A stretch of 64,000 nt of DNA, taken from NCBI GenBank assembly GCA_907163375.1, contig CAJQUW010001133.1, forward strand, positions 186,001 through 250,000. Reading direction: 5' to 3'. The stretch is from Prostheceraeus crozeri. Lineage: Eukaryota > Platyhelminthes > Polycladida > Euryleptidae. Each line of letters opens with the position of its first letter. Position 1 is the first letter of the stretch. Positions 23,061-32,149 of this stretch are shown in pieces. The notes under the pieces were generated by a model. That model ran no database searches. It saw nothing but the letters and a program-made list of their open reading frames with translations, and was not told where the DNA came from. Position numbers and translations under genes: made by a program.

Positions 23061-24347
23061 ATGTTGATTTAGTTCCTGTTAATCTTTTGACTTCTCATTT
23101 TCCAGCAACAAAAGATATAATTACAGAACTCAAAAAAGCCACATCGAATGATCCTCAACTATCTAAAATTAAAGTATATGTTACTCATGGATGGCCTAAT
23201 TTCAGATCTATGTGTGCACAAAATATTCTTGAATATCGGAATTTAGTGTTCAGAAAGCAAAGGCTTATTATTCCAGAGTCTTATCGAAATTACATTTTAA
23301 AGAAATTACATACTGCACACCTTGGTGAAGAAAAATGTATCCTTCGCGCCAGACAAAGTGTATTTTGGCCAAAAATTACTCAAGACATCAGGTTCCTTGT
23401 AAAAACGTGTGAAATCTGTCAATCAATGCGACCTTCACAACCGAAAGAAAAACTATATCCGCATGAAGTTCCTAGCGGACCATTCAAGAAACTGGGCATC
23501 GACATATTTGAATGTAATAATAATCATTTTTTCTAAATTTCCCTTCGTAAGGAAGTTGAACTCTTTAAAAACGCAAAAAATCATTGGATTACTAAAAATA
23601 CAGTTTTCGGAACATGGAACCCCTGATGTCATATATTCAGATCAAGGTACACAGTTTACTTCACAAGAGTTTTATGATTTTGCTAAGCTATATGAATTTA
23701 AAGTTGAGCATTCATCGCCAAGAATGCCAAATGCTAACGGCTTTGCAGAAGCAATGGTTGGAGTAGTCAAGCAACTGATTATAAAAACAGAAGCGGCAGA
23801 TGAAGATATACTCAATTCAAATGTTAAAAGTCCATGTGAAATGCTTTACGGTAGAATGATACGAACGGAAATACCAATGAAACATTGCTTAACAGAAGAT
23901 CAACATATGTTACGAGAACAATACATAAAAGATAAAGAAAAGCAAAAAGAAATTTATGACAGACAAGCTCGCCTGTATGAAGATTTAAAATTGCAACAGG
24001 ATGTCCGTGTTCAATTGGATCCACATAAACGAAAGTGGACAAACGCAACCATAACAGATCTTCCTACCGCAGACTTTCCAAGGTCGTACATTGTTCAGGC
24101 ATCAGAAGGAGCGCGATATAAAAGACATAGACGGTGGATTAAGCCAAGAGTTATGGATAGAGAGAGTTGTACAAGAGACGAAATGTATAAGAGGGAAGAA
24201 ATTCAGGGTACAAAGATAGGAGATGAATCAGTGAAAGAAAATAGTGGTATTCCTATTGAAGAAAGTCTCCCCACGGCTGTACGGCGATCGTCAAGGGTAA
24301 CTAAAGGAAAGCCTCCTGAAAGACTTACTGTTTCATTTAACAAATGA
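23061..24347 (+). pseudogene. pol: integrase of the Gypsy element (frameshift, internal deletions)
   Basis: The zinc-binding domain is present (LHTAHLG … CEICQ, an HH-CC finger), followed by GIDIFE, the first catalytic Asp. At about 23530 the frame breaks and a few residues normally found before SKFPFVRKL are missing, indicating a small deletion. The second Asp lies in YSDQGTQFTSQEF and the Glu in NANGFAEAMV, so the DDE triad is still recognisable. After KTEAADEDI the text jumps to KSPCEMLYGR, so roughly 20-30 residues usual at that point are gone. The C-terminus ends RRSSRVTKGKPPERL. Integrase inserts the element cDNA into chromosomes; this one is not functional as read. Confidence 0.88.
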
Positions 24348-24356
24348 TTTTATTTT

Positions 24357-24369
24357 GGAAGACGGGGGA
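24357..24369 (+). other. polypurine tract before the 3' LTR
   Basis: GGAAGACGGGGGA abuts TGTTACC of the 3' LTR. This is the expected position and composition for the plus-strand primer of a Gypsy element. Confidence 0.85.
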
Positions 24370-24706
24370 TGTTACCGACTGCCTCTATAAGCTTATTAGG
24401 TTATGACTGTTGTTCGTTTTTATCATGAACATCTACTTTGACTCTATCAGAGACTTCTACATAATTTATTTCTATGTTGACTGATTTCTTTATCTGTCTA
24501 TGTTTGAATGTTTGGACAGTGGTCTAGACATGAGAGCATAAACATAGCAACCTGTATTGATTGAATGATGTTTTAAATATAACATCTGGCATTGTCCTAT
24601 GAGTTGGTTATGTTGTTATAACCACTGGAAGCAAATATTATAACACAATACTTGTCGGTTTTTTCTAAAAATACTCTTAATTGCTTGCAATAGTTACAAA
24701 ATCAAA
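24370..24706 (+). repeat. 3' LTR, truncated (~337 of ~595 bp)
   Basis: It matches the 5' LTR from TGTTACC through TAGTTACAAAATCAA with about 10 differences. After that the sequence is unrelated, so the last ~260 bp are missing or replaced. No second insertion boundary is evident at the break. Confidence 0.88.
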
Positions 24707-25505
24707 ACAAATATCAACAAATATACACGGGCCGGTTTTACTATTTTTAATTGAGCATTTCAAATCAATATTGCGACTTTTCAAGTAATTATATTTGTAA
24801 TACATCACTACAATATCTTTTTGAAATCTAGATTGAGTGAATAATTTCGTCCCTGGGTTGACGAAGGAGCGCATCCACAAAAATGTGAGATTTTGCGATA
24901 GAGACATAGCCGGGGGTCTCTGAAGTTGCTCTTTCCACTGGAAATAGTCCTGAGTTCGAGATTTTATCGGAAATTACAGTTTGTGACACGGGCATCACTT
25001 CGTCAACTCAATTTTCAAGGGAAAAGTTGAAGTAAAGAGCATACAAGCGCATGTCGATGCGCCTCTTCGTCATCCAAATAAGTGTTGAAATTAAAACTGT
25101 GATGAGCTTACAAGTTGGCGCATTCTTCGTCAGCCTAATAGCAAGTGCAAATGAAATATATCTCCTCAGATACAGGCATATGGCTCATGTGTTTTGTCAT
25201 CGTTTACATGTACATAATTGAGACTCCCGCTCAAATCACATAATTCTTATTTATGCGTAATTTATTTGCAGGAAAGAAGCATCACGAGATACTCCACCCG
25301 TTCATGAAATATCAAAAATGATAATATTTCGACCGGCAAAAAAATTCAGACATTTGCAATTCTTTTTTAAAGCTGAATTCATCATGACAGTTTTTATTAA
25401 TTATAATAACCCATTCTGTAAGAAGCGTTGAACGGCAGTGTGTGAATTATGCTAGTCTTGCACATAATTCGGTAAATAGCTTTGGAGTGCAGCAGAGAAC
25501 TTTAA
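24707..25505. other. no gene recognised
   Basis: No coding motif. A word like GCGC-TCTTCGTCA occurs twice (about 25068 and 25120) in the same orientation, too short to classify. Confidence 0.4.
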
Positions 25506-25957
25506 TTTTGACACATTACCAGGACGAATGGGTGTCTATTCTACTTTGAACTTTCACAAGAACATAGATTATACATTGTGCTAGCAATGTCAGGGTTGTT
25601 TCTTGTTGGGTTCCTGGCCCCTACGGGATAGTGCTTATGATTGGGGAGACACTCCTGTAAATGGCAATAACTGGTACCCTTGAGACGTCTGAGTCGTCCC
25701 TGATAATGAGGAAGATTGCCGGCAGGATTGTTTCCGTTGGAAGTCAGCGTGACATAGGTGCAGACGAACCGGGGTTGAGGAGCTTAATGGGAGCAGCCCA
25801 AGGTGGTGCAGGGCTGCTCCTGGTTTTGTGCGAAGTGGAACAGGGTAAATTCCTGCTACTCTTCGTCCCCCACCTTCGCTTGAATCTTTGACACATTCCC
25901 AGGACGAATGGGTTTTATTCTATGGACTTTCACATGAATAGCGATTATTCATTGAGC
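25506..25957. repeat. ~70-bp direct repeats flanking a G+C-rich block
   Basis: TTTGACACATTACCAGGACGAATGGG… at ~25508-25580 recurs at ~25886-25957 with about a dozen differences. Between them lies ~305 bp that is distinctly richer in G+C than its surroundings, with CCTGGCCCCTACGGGATAG and GAGCAGCCCAAGGTGGTGCAG. The plus strand of the block has an open frame of 76 codons without a recognised family. The direct repeats could be a target duplicated around an insertion, miniature LTR-like ends, or one tandem duplication. I do not recognise the block. Confidence 0.6.
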
Positions 25958-27045
25958 GAGCAAATTTCTATGGTAGTCTGTCTGCATTCTCCTTCAATTC
26001 AACGTAGAGATGACCATGAAATCCTAAATGCATAAGCTGTTGCCAAATGTGTTGCAAACTCCTGTCCACCACTAAAAATGGCTGATTTTTTGTATCATTG
26101 TATTCAACATAACGTTTGCTGTGTACAATACATTTATATGTAATGTACATGTAAATATTTCATGAAGTTTCGCTACTACTTTATTATTTGCAAAATTCAA
26201 ATGTAGTCGTTCGTAATGGCATGTCTCCCTTTCGACCTGAACAGTCGTAGAAGTTAAATGCCTATTCTACTTCTTATGCTGCATTTCAGTTTAGATCGTA
26301 CATTCTGTCTACATCAATACTGGGTTTGAAATTAACTCCTTATAGTTAGATGACAGCTGAAGGGTTAAAGCAGTTGGATCATCTTGAAAATTCAATTTGC
26401 TAATTAGATAAGTCGACTAAAATATTTCATAATTAAAAAATCATTATGGCGCACAGCATGCTCTGCATGTCTGTCTACACATGTCTTTCAATGACAGCAT
26501 CTGTACATGCAGTCTTCGCTCATTTGCTTGGTGCTACCTGGTCTTTAATAAACTTAAAATTGAAGGATAATTGCTGACATATTCCATAAATTATGTTGAA
26601 ATTATGAAATGTCAAGGGCTTCAAAATATTTCAGTGGATTTAAATCGGGTATGACTAAACATGTAGCAGAAAAAAAGAGCATGGAATTGACTTTCTGATT
26701 TCGTGTTTCCATGTTTAGCAGCTTTCCTCGTAGAAAAAATTAAAAAATTAAAAAAAATGAAAAGATGAAGAATATAACTCGATGCAATCAATGTGTTTGA
26801 TAAAAGATAAATACCGGTGTGCAAGAAATATTCAGCATCGGCGTTAATCATGCGTGCCGTGTGCACTGCATAAAAATGACTCTACCATCTTTAGCCATGG
26901 GAAATACTTTAAAAATCATCAATAAATTGATTAATATATAGTTAATTCAACAACTACAGCGTCATCATAAATACATTGATGAAGATGAAATTTCCCTTAC
27001 CTTTCATTCACTGGACTTTGGATTACCTGCAGAATCGTGTACAGA
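25958..27045. other. no gene recognised
   Basis: AT-rich DNA. A few frames of 60-80 codons carry no motif. Confidence 0.4.
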
Positions 27046-27049
27046 TGGT

Positions 27050-27850
27050 TAAAATCCATAATATCTTCAGCATGTGACATCTGGAATTCGTCAAGGGTCA
27101 TTAATGGGTCCTTTTCTGTTTAACCTTGTAATTGGTCAACTAAATCCCCTTTATCGAACGACCTCAATCATCACATACGTGGATGACTGCACATTAATAG
27201 TCCCTCAATTCAAAAACACCAGTTGGATTCCCACGTCCTATGACACAAGAACATTTTGAATTGGTCGCTGGAATTGAATTTGGTGCAAGTTCCTTTGGAT
27301 ACCCAGATCAAGGAATCATCAACCGGTTTTGATACCGGAAATCGTCGCTGTGACTAATCTTAAGATCCTTGGCGGTCGTTTCAGTGATGATTTGAAGTGG
27401 GAACAAGCAAACTCAATTCATAATTCGATGTGCGTCTCGGCGCTAATATGCTGTTCGTTCTTTAAAGCCATTTCTTGCACGGTCTCAATTGATGCAAGTC
27501 TATAACGGTTTAATTCGTTCTGTAATTGAGTATTGTTCGCCTGTGTTCATTGGACTGTCCTCACATAACAAGTTTCTTTTAGAAAAGTTACAGAGACTGG
27601 CACACTTTGTAATTTGTGGCGAGTATTCCTGTCCTTGTGGTACATTCCAAAACTTACACCAGAGACGTGAATCTGCAACTTTGAAGCTTTTCTTTAAAAT
27701 TTTTAATTATCAAAATTATCCGTTGCATTCACTGTGTCCTTTAACATCTTCTGTATCCGGCAGGGTTTAGCAGCCATTGTGTCAAACATCTCGTAGAAGG
27801 AACTCCTTTTTTCCGAGAGCAGTCATCATTTTGAACAATACTTTCGTTGA
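27050..27850 (+). pseudogene. LINE reverse transcriptase fragment (palm to C-terminus), CR1/Jockey-like
   Basis: It starts at VTSGIRQGSLMGPFLFNLVIGQL (RT motif QGS-MGP-LF) and continues with TYVDDCTLIVP (YVDD catalytic motif). A frameshifted stretch carries LKILGGRFSDDLKW, the usual LG---DDLKW thumb block. Then comes YNGLIRSVIEYCSPVFIGLS and LEKLQRLAHFVICG, and finally SRRRNSFFPRAVIILNN at about 27790-27840, the typical LINE C-terminus (R-SFIPR-I-LWN type). Several frameshifts and stops make it inactive. It is 5' truncated within the RT domain. The following ~200 bp, ending in TAATAATAAAG near 28040, is likely its 3' UTR. Confidence 0.8.
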
Positions 27851-28044
27851 TTGATTTCCTTCCTGAATTTTACAGAACTACATGTATCTTGACTTCATAT
27901 CTTAATCATGCCTGAAATGTACTCCGAAACTGTACTGATTCTCATTTTTTCTTGCAATATATATGATTTATTATTACTATTTACTTTTGTCATCATTTTT
28001 CCATTGCAACCTTATGTTATCATTTTAATTAACCATTAATAATA

Positions 28045-28728
28045 AAGTAGCATTATATAACGTAAATCTACCTGTATGTAAATAAGCAAACTGTACATGC
28101 TTAGTATAACAATAACGTAGTAGTAGACAATATAAAATCATTTGAAAATGGTCAGTGGTGCTGGACCGAAAAGCGGTTTTGCAAATAGTATGGCTTTCGA
28201 TCCATCGAACGAATTGGGTGTCCTCAAAGCGAACAAACACTGTAATATGTATACTGAATGTTGAGATGATGCTTTAAATGCTTCTTTAGCAGTTTATTAC
28301 GATACCTGCAACTTGTGTTGTCTTTCTTCCAAGACGCGGAGCCATTCCACCTTCTTATTCGATGGGAAAATGGAACACCAAATGCAGTGTCATCTGATGA
28401 GTTAGAGTTATGCAAAAATGATGAACGGAAAAGTGAAGGAGTGTTTAAATGTGGTGGGGAGGTGATGGGATTTATTAAAGGAATAGTGGAACTGGTAAAT
28501 GAAGAAGCAGAAGATCTTCTTTACTTTCGCAGTTAAGAAAAGAACGGCAAAGTCTGGAGGGAGACTGTTTGAAACTCATAAGAAGGAGAATATCCGTTGA
28601 CGATCTGGATACGCATTCTCAAAAATGAAGAACTCGATCAGGAAGACCAATTCATGTGCCGGACATATTTATGGACGAGGCTGAAGCTATGATGATACAT
28701 AGCATGCCAGTTGAGCATCTTCATGCGC
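28045..28728. other. no gene assigned; weak protein-like frame on plus strand
   Basis: A 73-codon plus frame at 28315-28536 (with KCGGEVMGFIKGIVELVNEEAED) and the next frame to about 28720 (with VDDLDTHSQK and MDEAEAMM) look protein-like, but I recognise no family. The right end is cut by the inverted-repeat element at 28729. Confidence 0.3.
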
Positions 28729-29102
28729 CACGGTGCGTCTGAAACAATTTTTCGTGGACCAAAACTGTCCATCTCCAATTTTCGGTTCAACATGCTTCGA
28801 ATGACCAGAGGACCACAATTATGCTAGCTAAAAAATGTGTGACCGATGTCTTTTCGAGATAATGGCACATTTTCGAAATAAGTGCGAAATAGTCATTTCT
28901 GATTTTTATGTTAGAACATTTCTAATAGTTGCCTGAAACCAAAATAGTCAAGTTAAGCGACTTTCGTCGATAGCTTTCCGAGATAGAGCTTAAAATTTGA
29001 AATTCAAATTTCAATTTTGAATTTTGAAAAATGCGAGCTGGCACATTCTAATTTCTCTTTTGAAGCATTTGCAGTAGTTCTCTGATGCAGAAAAAATCAA
29101 GC
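28729..29102 (+). repeat. left terminal inverted repeat of the 1.5-kb element
   Basis: See the parent element. Compared with the right arm it contains an extra stretch near 28790-28830 (ATGCTTCGAATGACCAGAGG) absent from the right arm. Confidence 0.75.
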
Positions 29103-29357
29103 TTCATCGATGTCTTTCGAAGATTAATGATTCGTGCCATTGTCCTTGACATACAAGAATCATTTGAAAAATGTGAAGAAACAATGGTTCATCCAAACCT
29201 TCATAATCTGTCAATACCGGATGTTATCACATGTGATCTCAAATTGGGGAATATCATGCTCGGCCTCATGAGCCACGGGTCAATGCATTTGTTGCTGATT
29301 AACTTATTCTGCAATTATGGTACATTTGAATTTAGACCATGTTCTCTCAATGAATAG
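29085..29357 (+). pseudogene. protein remnant inside the 1.5-kb element
   Basis: A 90-codon frame starts in the inner edge of the left arm and includes SIPDVITCDLKLGNIMLGLMSHGSMH. From memory, a block of the form DLKL-NI-LGL-SH-S-HPC occurs in transposon-associated invertebrate proteins, where it precedes a cysteine pair. Here the sequence leaves that pattern right after MH, so it looks truncated. If the resemblance is real, it is the only trace of the protein that once mobilised the element. I cannot name a domain. Confidence 0.35.
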
Positions 29358-29873
29358 GCAACAATTTGTTGCTATAATTTGTTTTAATTTGTATAGCATG
29401 TTTTTGGAGAGTGGGTCTAAAATTAAATACAACTCGCACATACAACAGAATACTTTTTTGCGAAGTAGTAAAACCTTTTACCTTTTAAACGATTCACATA
29501 ATCGATGTAAGAAAGTCGATCATGAAAGTAATCAATGAGCGATTACAGTTTTTCAGCTATAAGGGTAAAGGGTGTTCTGGTCACTGAACTGACCATAAGC
29601 AAAAGGCTCTTTATTTAGATAATTTGAAATGCTTCAGTTGTTCAGTTACATATATACAGTTTGACTTTTTCACTTTATTTCTTGTATGCTCCTGTTGCTT
29701 TTCATGGGCTTCAGATTGCTTCTATTATGCGAGGATTAATGAATGTCATCATCTGCATGATATGGCAAATATATTTTCAAAATCAGTATCAAAAAGTAGG
29801 TAGCAAAGTCTTAGTTTAGAAGAAAATATCATGCTTCAAATTCAAAATTTTAGTATCCATCTTGGAATACTAA

Positions 29874-30227
29874 CTTGATATTTCCTGCATCATAGAAGTG
29901 CTTCAAATGTTTCAAAAGAGGAAATAGAATGGGCAGCTCTTATTTTTCAAAATTCAAAATTGAAATTTGAATTTCAAATTTTAAGCTCTATCTCAGAAAT
30001 CTGTCGATGAAAGTCGTTTAACTCTATTATTTTGGTTTCTGGCAACTACTAGAAATGTTTTAACGCAAAAATCAGATATGGATTTCGCACTTTTTAAAAT
30101 TAAAATTGAAATTTCGAAAATGTGCTCTTTTCTCGAACATCGGTCAAACATTTTTTAGCTAGAAATTGGAACTAAAAATTGGAGATGGCCATTTTTGGTC
30201 CACGAAATATTGTTCAGATACACTGTG
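29874..30227 (-). repeat. right terminal inverted repeat of the 1.5-kb element
   Basis: See the parent element. Its tip, read inward on the minus strand, is CACAGTG, identical to the consensus heptamer of V(D)J recombination signals. No AT-rich nonamer at a 12- or 23-bp spacing is obvious to me. Confidence 0.75.
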
Positions 30228-30277
30228 ATGCCAGAAGCAACAAGTGAGAGACTAGCAGTAGGCTAGACTGAATTATC

Positions 30278-30440
30278 TGATTTTTAATTGACGCAAGATT
30301 TAAAATTGTTTTTATTTCTACTTAGTCGACATGAAAAATGAAGTATTATACATTTCTGAACACCTGAAACTGGGGAATTTATGAATATCAAAGCGGTTAA
30401 AGCATATCTATAATCTCCAATTTTTAAGAAATTTTTATAT
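30278..30440 (+). repeat. left inverted repeat of the mariner-related element
   Basis: Begins TGATTTTTAATTGACGC and ends ATTTTTATATT. One clear difference from the right arm is seen (AGCATATC here, AGCGTATC there, read in the same sense). The terminal six or so bases are lost. Confidence 0.88.
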
Positions 30441-30465
30441 TCCATTACAAAAATCATTGACAACT

Positions 30466-31529
30466 TTACAACAAATGTTCAATCACGTCACCTTCGCTTT
30501 CTACAACAAGGTGCAGTCGTAGGAGGAGTTTTGCAATGGCACTTTGTATTTCACTTGAAGAATAATTGTTGCATTCTTCTGCTATTCTGTGCATTAGCTG
30601 ATTCATTGTGGAAGGACGACTGTGGTGGAAGACACGACCCTTTAATGTCCCCCAAAACCAAAAATCGAGAGGGGATAAATCCGGAGATCTTGCTGGCCAT
30701 CTTATGGAATGCCCTCTTCCAATGACTCGATCATTGGGGAAATGTGCCTTTAAGAATCGAGTCACGTCTCCATGAAAATGGGGCGGTGCTCCATCTTGCT
30801 GGAAGATAGGAGTTTTTGATTCCCTTCTCATCCAGTTGTGGCAACATGTGCTGCTCCAACATTCCAAGGTAATTGTTTCCAGTGACTGGAGTCAAAGAAA
30901 TAGGGTTGCAAAACGAATGTTGACGATATGCCACACCAGACAGTCACTTTTTTAGGATGAAGCCCTTTCGAAACCAAAACATTGACTGGGCTAGGGCTCC
31001 ATATGACACAGTTGTGCCGATTAATGCTGCCATCAAGCGTGAAATTTGCCTCGTCGCTCCACAGGATGCGTTGGATAAGGTCCTCATTCGTAAGCAGCCA
31101 GTTGGCGAATTCAAGTCGATGGACCTTATCGCCATCCGTTATTTCTTGATGGACACGTGTGCGATAGGGATACCATCTCAACTGCTTGCGAAGAACTGTC
31201 CACACATTAGATTGAGAAAATCCAGTCGCTTCCGAAATCTCACGGGTGGAACAGCAAGGAATTTCGCGGCCACTCGCTATCTCAGCAACAGTCTTTTCCA
31301 CTTCTTCTTCGCGCTCTTCTCTTAAACTTTTACGTCCTTTTCCTGGAGAATCGTTTACAGAACCGGTAGCTTTGAAACGAGTCACTAATCGTTGAATAGT
31401 AGTGACAGCGAATGGATCTCTATGCAACTTGTGTTTGGTCTTATATGCACGTAATGTTTGAAGGCAACTTTCATGATTTTGAGCGTACAGGAATATCAAT
31501 TCAATTCTCGTTTCAGTAGACAGAGACAT
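30466..31529 (-). pseudogene. DUF4817-type mariner-related transposase (DDD), two frameshifts
   Basis: The probable start is ATG at 31529 (MSLSTETR). The N-terminal helix-turn-helix region has RIELIFLYAQNHESC and TIQRLVTRFKATGSV, then a charged linker and FSQSNVWTVL. The catalytic domain shows WSDEANFTLDG (first Asp), VTVWCGIS, QPYFFD, then after frameshifts near 30890 and 30815 FQQDGAPPHFHG (second Asp) and SPDLSPLDFWFWG (third, Asp not Glu). I count 42 residues between the last two. The C-terminus is at 30466. Apart from the frameshifts the frame is clean, with no stops inside the blocks, so decay is recent or the breaks are sequencing errors. A TA-targeting cut-and-paste enzyme is expected for the family. 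Confidence 0.88.
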
Positions 31530-31866
31530 CTTGATCATTTGACAACAGTGCCGTGTGTTGCAAGCCTTTATTCCACACTTGATAGCTCTGTAAACGCTGT
31601 TCATCGAGGCTTCATAGCTCCATCGCTTACTGATCGCTTTGCAAATGCTTTTCATTGACAGTTCATGACAATGAAATTATCACCATCAAGATCTCAAAGG
31701 CAAAATGAATTAATAGAAGTGTGATCAGATTGATGATAGAATGCGTCTGATTATTACTTGCTACCCTTTTCTATTCATATCTAATATCAATAATTTTTCT
31801 ATGGTTGTGATTAAAGGAAGTTCAATGAAATGAAGTAATTCAATGGTAATGAAATTCAAAGGTAAA

Positions 31867-32029
31867 ATATAAAAATTTCTTAAAAATTGGAGATTATAGA
31901 TACGCTTTAACCGCTTTGATATTCATAAATTCCCCAGTTTCAGGTGTTCAGAAATGTATAATACTTCATTTTTCATGTCGACTAAGTAGAAATAAAAACA
32001 ATTTTAAATCTTGCGTCAATTAAAAATCA
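31867..32029 (-). repeat. right inverted repeat of the mariner-related element
   Basis: Inverted copy of 30278-30440, followed by the intact terminus CCTGTA and a TA. Confidence 0.88.
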
Positions 32030-32149
32030 CCCTGTATATCTGATGTCGTATTATGCGGCATCTGTGAAACATTTCATGCAAGAATTAATAATGCTGAAAA
32101 AGAAAATCAGGAATTCTAGGAAATCCTGAAATACAAATCAGTTTCTACA

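Larger units (their letters stand above)
18025..24706 (+). mobile_element. Gypsy-type (Ty3) LTR retrotransposon, degenerate, with nested Tc1
   Basis: The element has a TGTTACC-starting LTR at both ends, a primer-binding-like site directly after the 5' LTR, a gag with CCHC zinc knuckles, a pol in the order protease, reverse transcriptase, RNase H, integrase (the Ty3/Gypsy order), and a purine tract (AAGACGGGGGA) just before the 3' LTR. There is no envelope-like frame. A Tc1-like transposon sits inside the 5' LTR, and the 3' LTR is cut short. The shared 337 bp of the two LTRs differ at about 10 positions by eye (~97% identity). gag-pol carries several frameshifts, one in-frame TGA and at least two deletions in the integrase, so this copy cannot make its proteins. 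Confidence 0.92.
28729..30227. mobile_element. 1.5-kb element with ~360-bp terminal inverted repeats and CACRGTG ends
   Basis: The left arm (28729-~29102) starts CACGGTGCGTCTGAA. The right arm (~29874-30227), read on the minus strand, starts CACAGTGTATCTGAA. The arms align for about 360 bp with many mismatches and indels (I estimate 75-80% identity), sharing CGTGGACCAAAA, CATCTCCAATTTT, GCTAAAAAATGT and a run of AAATTTGAAATTCAAATTTC. The interior (~770 bp) is mostly non-coding apart from one frame. Candidate target duplications are not clean: ATGC is shared on both sides. Long arms with a RAG/Transib-like heptamer at the tip are suggestive but not proof of that superfamily. The arms are symmetrical, so strand is not assigned. 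Confidence 0.75.
30278..32036 (-). mobile_element. mariner-related transposon with ~163-bp inverted repeats
   Basis: The left arm 30278-30440 and right arm 31867-32029 are inverted copies with very few mismatches. The outer right end continues CCTGTATA, so on the minus strand the element begins TATACAGGGTG, a common terminus of Tc1/mariner-related elements that carry DUF4817-type transposases. At the left end the corresponding ACAGGG is missing (ATTATCTGATTTTT instead). The element encloses a transposase on the minus strand with two frameshifts. Near-identical arms point to a young insertion or gene conversion between arms. Confidence 0.85.

Noticed and set aside
28729-30227. Definite assignment to Transib/RAG-type transposons
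   Set aside because: Only the terminal heptamer-like words support it. No nonamer, no clean 5-bp target duplication and no RAG1-core-like protein were seen, so it is kept as a hypothesis.
30531-31325. Plus-strand frames of 64-122 codons
   Set aside because: They are antisense to the mariner-related transposase and carry no motif.
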